DNA of 64,000 bases from an uncultured bacterium (GTDB lineage: Bacteria > Cyanobacteriota > Vampirovibrionia > Gastranaerophilales > Gastranaerophilaceae). Positions 60,585 to 64,000 of the stretch are shown here, piece by piece (positions within the stretch are counted from its first letter, which is position 1; each line of letters begins with the position of its first letter). The notes below the pieces were generated by a model. The model was not told where the DNA came from. It saw nothing but the letters and a program-made list of their open reading frames with translations, and did not search any database. The stretch is taken from the NCBI GenBank assembly GCA_900549855.1, contig URPS01000006.1, forward strand, positions 1 to 64,000, given 5' to 3'. A program made the position numbers and the translations under genes.

Positions 60585-61730
60585 ATGCAAAGAGAAGAAT
60601 TTATCAACGCAAAAAGAATTGTAATCAAACTTGGAACGAATGTTTTGAGAAATGAAGACGGCGAAGTTGCGATTTCTCGTATATATTCGTTTATTGAAGA
60701 CATGTCCAAACTCGTAAAAGAAGGTAAGGAAGTTATTTTGGTAACATCCGGTGCTGTTGGTTTAGGTAAAAAGAAATTGAATCTTGACTCTACTGCAGAA
60801 GATGGTGTAAAACAAGCTTGTGCTGCAGTTGGACAAAGTCGTTTGATGTCTTTTTACGAAAACGGGTTTGGAATTTATGATGTTCCGATAGCGCAAATTC
60901 TTTTGACAGAAGATGATTTTTCTCTTAGATACAGATATTTGAGTCTTAGAACGACGCTTAATAAAATTCTCGAATTTGGTGTTGTTCCGATTATTAATCA
61001 AAATGATACGGTTTCTACGATTGAAATGAATCCGATGATGGCAGGTATGAAAGTTTGTTTTTCTGATAATGATAAGCTTTCAGCTCTTGTTGCGAGCGAA
61101 TTGGATGCAGATTTGTTGATTCTTCTCTCTGATATCAATGGACTTTATACCGCAAATCCTAAAACAGACCCTAATGCAGAACTCATCAAGGAAGTGGATT
61201 GCGTCACTGATGAAATTATGTCATTAGGGACAGATGCTTCTGAGGGCGGACGTGGCGGAATGAGGACAAAACTTGAAGCCGCTAAACTTGTAACAAGGTT
61301 TGGCGGAAAAGTTCTTATTGCAAACGGTAAAATCCCTTACGTTATTAATAAGATTTTTAATAAAGAAGATATTGGAACTATGTTCTTGCCGACAAGCGAA
61401 AACCTACCGGATAAAAAACGTTGGATTGGATATGCGACAAATATTATTGGCGGTTTGGTTGTTAATAGCGGAGCTAAAAAGGCAATTTTGGAACAATGCT
61501 CAAGCCTTTTACCAATCGGTATTGTGAACGTTGTGAATGATTTTAATCAGGGCGAAGTTGTGTCTATTCTGGATGAAAACAATGTTGAGTTTGCACGTGG
61601 TATGGTTAATTACAATTCACAAGAATGCAGAAGAATTGTAGGTTCGCATTCTAATAATATTGAAAAAATTCTTGGGTATAAGAATTATGATGCAGTTATA
61701 ACCAGAGATAATATTACCGGTTTGGTGTAA
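60585..61730 (+). CDS. proB: Glutamate 5-kinase with C-terminal PUA domain
   Basis: ProB phosphorylates glutamate for proline synthesis. The kinase domain (residues 8-265) has RIVIKLGTNVLRNEDGEVAI, ILVTSGAVGLGKKKLNLDST, PIINQNDTVSTIEM, FSDNDKLSALVASELDADLL and GRGGMRTKLEAAKLVTRFGG. The PUA domain (about 285-375) has KAILEQCSSLLPIGIVNVVN and GEVVSILDENNVEFARGMVN. No proA is adjacent. Confidence 0.95.
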   Translation: MQREEFINAKRIVIKLGTNVLRNEDGEVAISRIYSFIEDMSKLVKEGKEVILVTSGAVGLGKKKLNLDSTAEDGVKQACAAVGQSRLMSFYENGFGIYDVPIAQILLTEDDFSLRYRYLSLRTTLNKILEFGVVPIINQNDTVSTIEMNPMMAGMKVCFSDNDKLSALVASELDADLLILLSDINGLYTANPKTDPNAELIKEVDCVTDEIMSLGTDASEGGRGGMRTKLEAAKLVTRFGGKVLIANGKIPYVINKIFNKEDIGTMFLPTSENLPDKKRWIGYATNIIGGLVVNSGAKKAILEQCSSLLPIGIVNVVNDFNQGEVVSILDENNVEFARGMVNYNSQECRRIVGSHSNNIEKILGYKNYDAVITRDNITGLV

Positions 61731-62298
61731 TGCTTGATTTATGTAAAACAATTAACCTTCGCATCTCTACGTAGAAGCGTGAAATACGCTAACTGATGGC
61801 AAAACAAGAGTGCAGTCATTGCGAGAAAATCCGTGATTTTCGTGGCAATCCATTGTTTAATACCATTTTTCCTTGCGGGGGAGCCCCACTTTCCAGATTA
61901 GCCCCCACCCTGTCTTGGATTATTCGGGCGAGCATAACATTCCAATAACAATAAATCCTAACGGATTTTATTTCCCTACGGGCAAGCCCCCACCCTAGCC
62001 CTCCCCCGAGGAGAGGGGACGCTCCATATTTGTTTTTTTTTTTACTACTAGTTTTAGATTTATATTATTTAAACTTTTCCCTCAACGCCATTAAAACAAG
62101 TGACGGTCATTCCCTCCCTTTATAGGGGGAGGGCTAGGGTGGGGGCTAGTCAGGAAAGACTGTAGGGACTTGCTCACAAGGGAATATAACCTAAAAATAA
62201 CTTTTCCGCTTCCTCACATGTTTACAAAGGTGAGTATATATGTTATTATATATTTAAGCATTGCTAAAGTGATTTTGTGCTGCGCTGGAGAGTATAAT
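61731..62298. repeat. Intergenic region of dispersed repeats before the prepilin gene
   Basis: Most of this stretch is repeat. It holds a third copy of the TTGCGAGAAAATC...GATTTTCGTGGCAATCC hairpin (61815-61853), a CCCCCACCCTAGCCCTCCCC segment (61986-62007), and its opposite-strand partner with CTCCCTTTATAGGGGGAGGG (62109-62148). The last 100 bp carry the probable promoter region of the prepilin gene, including CTCAC...GTGAG (62215-62236) and AT-rich TATATATT runs. No ORF is supported before 62299. Confidence 0.55.
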
Positions 62299-63930
62299 AT
62301 GCAAACTAACGGTAAAAGAAGAAGACATTGGGCTGGAGGTTTCACATTATCAGAAATCCTGATTACCCTTGTTATATTAGGCTTTATTGGAGCGTTGGGC
62401 GTTCCTATGTTGGGTCAACAAAAGGTTAAAAAGCCTCTTGAAGTAAAAGCAAAACACGGCACTATCGAATGTATGTGGATTGACGGTCAGGTCAAGGCTT
62501 GGGTGTCTGATAACGAAGAAAATACTGCCGGTCATTTTGATGATACTTTAACCGACGGTACAGCGTGCTATTTTACTGCTCCAACAGCCAATATTTATGT
62601 TCTTCAAGCTGTAGGTGCCGGTGGTACAGGCGCTGATGGTATGTACGGTCGTCCTAGTTATTCCCCAAGTACTGTGACTCAGAGTGGAAGTATTCCTACA
62701 GACCAGGGGTTCTATGCTGCAATTACGAACACTGATGTTCCACTATGGGTAAGACAATATTGGAACAGACAGTGGGATAATAAACGTAATTATGTTGAAT
62801 ATACTTTGAAATCTCCACTAGGCGGTACGGGGCAAGCTGTTTGCGAACCAAGAATTATAAGTTCTCCGCTTTGTAATGAACGATGTGAAGCGAATGACCC
62901 TGAGAGGTGTTTCTCTGCTTGTCGTGCTGACTTGCAAGCTAAAAGCGGTGATTCCGGTTATGGTGGACAAGTTACTGTAAGTAGCCCCATTTACTTTGAA
63001 GAAAAAGAATCTGAGGATGGTAAAGGCGAGAAAGGACAACAAGATAAAGTTGTATATAAATTAACAGGCGAAGAAACTACTGTGTCAATAGGAGATAGGA
63101 AGGCTACTCTAAAAGCTTCGGGTTTTGGAGAAGCAGCTATAAACTATGGTAATGGACGTGTAAAAGATGGAAAAAATGGTGCTGATGCCAATGCCTCATA
63201 TTTGTCTATTATTGGTATGACAATAGTTAAACCTTTCACAAGCACTGGAGAAAAACAACGTGGTGGCATGGGATGTGGTGATATTGGTTCACATGCTCCG
63301 GTAAAAGGTTTAATTGCCAAAGTATATCCAGAAAGTATACACTATTATTCTCAATCACTTGCAGTTAGTGCTTATTTTGGTTTAGCTGGTTCTCCGGGCA
63401 GTCTTGCTTTTCGAATTCTGGAAAAACTTCCTTCTCGTGTTCAATTGAAGCTTATACCTGCGTATAAATCAGGAGAATCTTATATATATATGAAAAATAA
63501 AGATGGTGGATGGGATGAATTTATGAAAGCTTCTTCCGGTGCATCCGGAGATGTAATGAATGAAACTATACCGATTAATGGTGCAGAGGACTTACCTTTT
63601 CCGCGGAAGTATTATCCGGGTTCGCTTTTGCCTGGGACGCCTAACTTGATGATTGCAACAGGTGCCGGCTATACAAGTTATATTGTATCAAATAAGTATG
63701 TACCGGGTAGTTCTGGAGCAGGTGCGTATCCTATAATTACTAGAGTTCGTGGTTATTCGGCACGTACTTTGTCTTCGAGCAAGGGTAGTACATCAGTGCC
63801 GGGGGTGTCACTCGGCTCTGTATCTATACCTAGTACTACAACTTGTTATGGTGGAAGAGCTCCTGTCAATGGTGCTTGTGGTAGTGGTAATAATAGCGGT
63901 AATCCGGGGGCGGTAGTAGTATCATGGTAA
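62299..63930 (+). CDS. Giant prepilin-like protein with glycine-rich body (third copy)
   Basis: This 543-aa protein is counted from the ATG at 62299, which has GGAG 8 nt upstream; an in-frame start at 62170 is rejected. The basic leader MQTNGKRRRHWAGG is followed by FTLSEILITLVILGFIGALG, identical to the protein at 42.5 kb, with HGTIECMWIDGQ and CYFTAPTANIYVLQAVGAGG next. The Gly-rich body with several Cys ends GNNSGNPGAVVVSW. It is clearly a paralogue of the 42.5-kb gene along the whole length, for example YTSYIVSNKYVPGSSGAGAY versus YTSYLAMNNIIPGRSGEGAH. Confidence 0.82.
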   Translation: MQTNGKRRRHWAGGFTLSEILITLVILGFIGALGVPMLGQQKVKKPLEVKAKHGTIECMWIDGQVKAWVSDNEENTAGHFDDTLTDGTACYFTAPTANIYVLQAVGAGGTGADGMYGRPSYSPSTVTQSGSIPTDQGFYAAITNTDVPLWVRQYWNRQWDNKRNYVEYTLKSPLGGTGQAVCEPRIISSPLCNERCEANDPERCFSACRADLQAKSGDSGYGGQVTVSSPIYFEEKESEDGKGEKGQQDKVVYKLTGEETTVSIGDRKATLKASGFGEAAINYGNGRVKDGKNGADANASYLSIIGMTIVKPFTSTGEKQRGGMGCGDIGSHAPVKGLIAKVYPESIHYYSQSLAVSAYFGLAGSPGSLAFRILEKLPSRVQLKLIPAYKSGESYIYMKNKDGGWDEFMKASSGASGDVMNETIPINGAEDLPFPRKYYPGSLLPGTPNLMIATGAGYTSYIVSNKYVPGSSGAGAYPIITRVRGYSARTLSSSKGSTSVPGVSLGSVSIPSTTTCYGGRAPVNGACGSGNNSGNPGAVVVSW

Positions 63931-64000
63931 AAAAAGGATTCTCTTTAGCAGAAGCGCTAATTGTAATGGCGATTATATCAATATTTTTCGCTGCAGCTTC
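63924..64000 (+). CDS. Start of a fourth prepilin-like gene, cut by window end
   Basis: The ATG overlaps the stop of the preceding gene (ATGGTAA). The visible product MVKKGFSLAEALIVMAIISI is a textbook prepilin signal: KKG, Phe+1, Glu+5, hydrophobic helix. It continues past the window end, so size and domain content are unknown. Confidence 0.75.
   Translation, partial: MVKKGFSLAEALIVMAIISIFFAAA

Noticed and set aside
1..64000. tRNA, rRNA, insertion sequence or prophage
   Set aside because: No cloverleaf with a GTTCRANYC arm, no rRNA signature and no transposase or phage structural gene was seen. The Xer recombinase looks like a housekeeping gene.

Overview
The window is about 64 kb of AT-rich, gene-dense bacterial chromosome. 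I read it as a gut member of Vampirovibrionia (Melainabacteria, order Gastranaerophilales), the non-photosynthetic sister group of Cyanobacteria. That rests on the mix of a cyanobacterial-type GlgC, a membrane-anchored YvcK, very low GC, isolated flagellar rod genes, many Asn/Lys-rich orphan proteins and large pilin-like glycine-rich proteins. It is an inference; no rRNA or tRNA gene is present to confirm it. The standard genetic code fits every gene.

Layout. 0-6 kb: TPR glycosyltransferase, UbiA prenyltransferase, nanK-nanE amino-sugar genes and an anchored orphan protein. 6-9.2 kb: a HExxH orphan and a four-gene flagellar rod/hook operon. 9.4-14 kb: coaX, a pair of WYL regulators, engB and a Xer recombinase. 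14-20.8 kb: orphans, a P-loop kinase, a solute-binding protein, thyX, a MATE exporter and a hydrolase. 20.9-26.4 kb: a lone sugar ABC permease, a glycosyltransferase, mnmE, murF and a phosphoesterase. 26.7-31.6 kb: ispG and aroC-aroK-aroB. 31.7-38.5 kb: endonuclease IV-like and formyltransferase genes, pgi, and oadG with a 40-aa membrane protein. 39-42 kb: an acetyltransferase-like gene, glgC and an orphan. 42.2-46.2 kb: a ribbon-helix-helix regulator divergent from two giant prepilin-like glycine-rich proteins. 46.2-50.8 kb: miaA, a ParDE-type toxin-antitoxin pair, a TPR-NHL protein, pxpA and yvcK. 51-57 kb: panB, panC, a membrane orphan, dapA, secD and secF. 57-61.7 kb: an orphan with an HNH-like tail, an HD hydrolase, thrC and proB. 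62.3-64 kb: a third giant prepilin-like protein and the start of a fourth, cut by the window end.

Most genes are core metabolism: aromatic amino acids, pantothenate/CoA, lysine, threonine, proline, isoprenoids, cell wall, glycogen. The less ordinary content is as follows. (1) Two unlisted 23-codon hydrophobic-peptide genes with near-perfect Shine-Dalgarno sequences, each overlapped by a predicted antisense RNA with its own promoter. They look like two copies of a type I toxin-antitoxin-like module. (2) A set of twelve genes with a -10 box exactly 6 nt before the start codon and no Shine-Dalgarno sequence, which implies leaderless mRNAs. (3) Very large prepilin-like proteins with a glycine-rich body and a shared C-terminal ending, one cluster facing an RHH regulator across two inverted repeats. 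(4) A duplicated-repeat orphan with an HNH-like C-terminus. (5) Several families of dispersed intergenic repeats.

No CRISPR array, insertion sequence, tRNA or rRNA was found.
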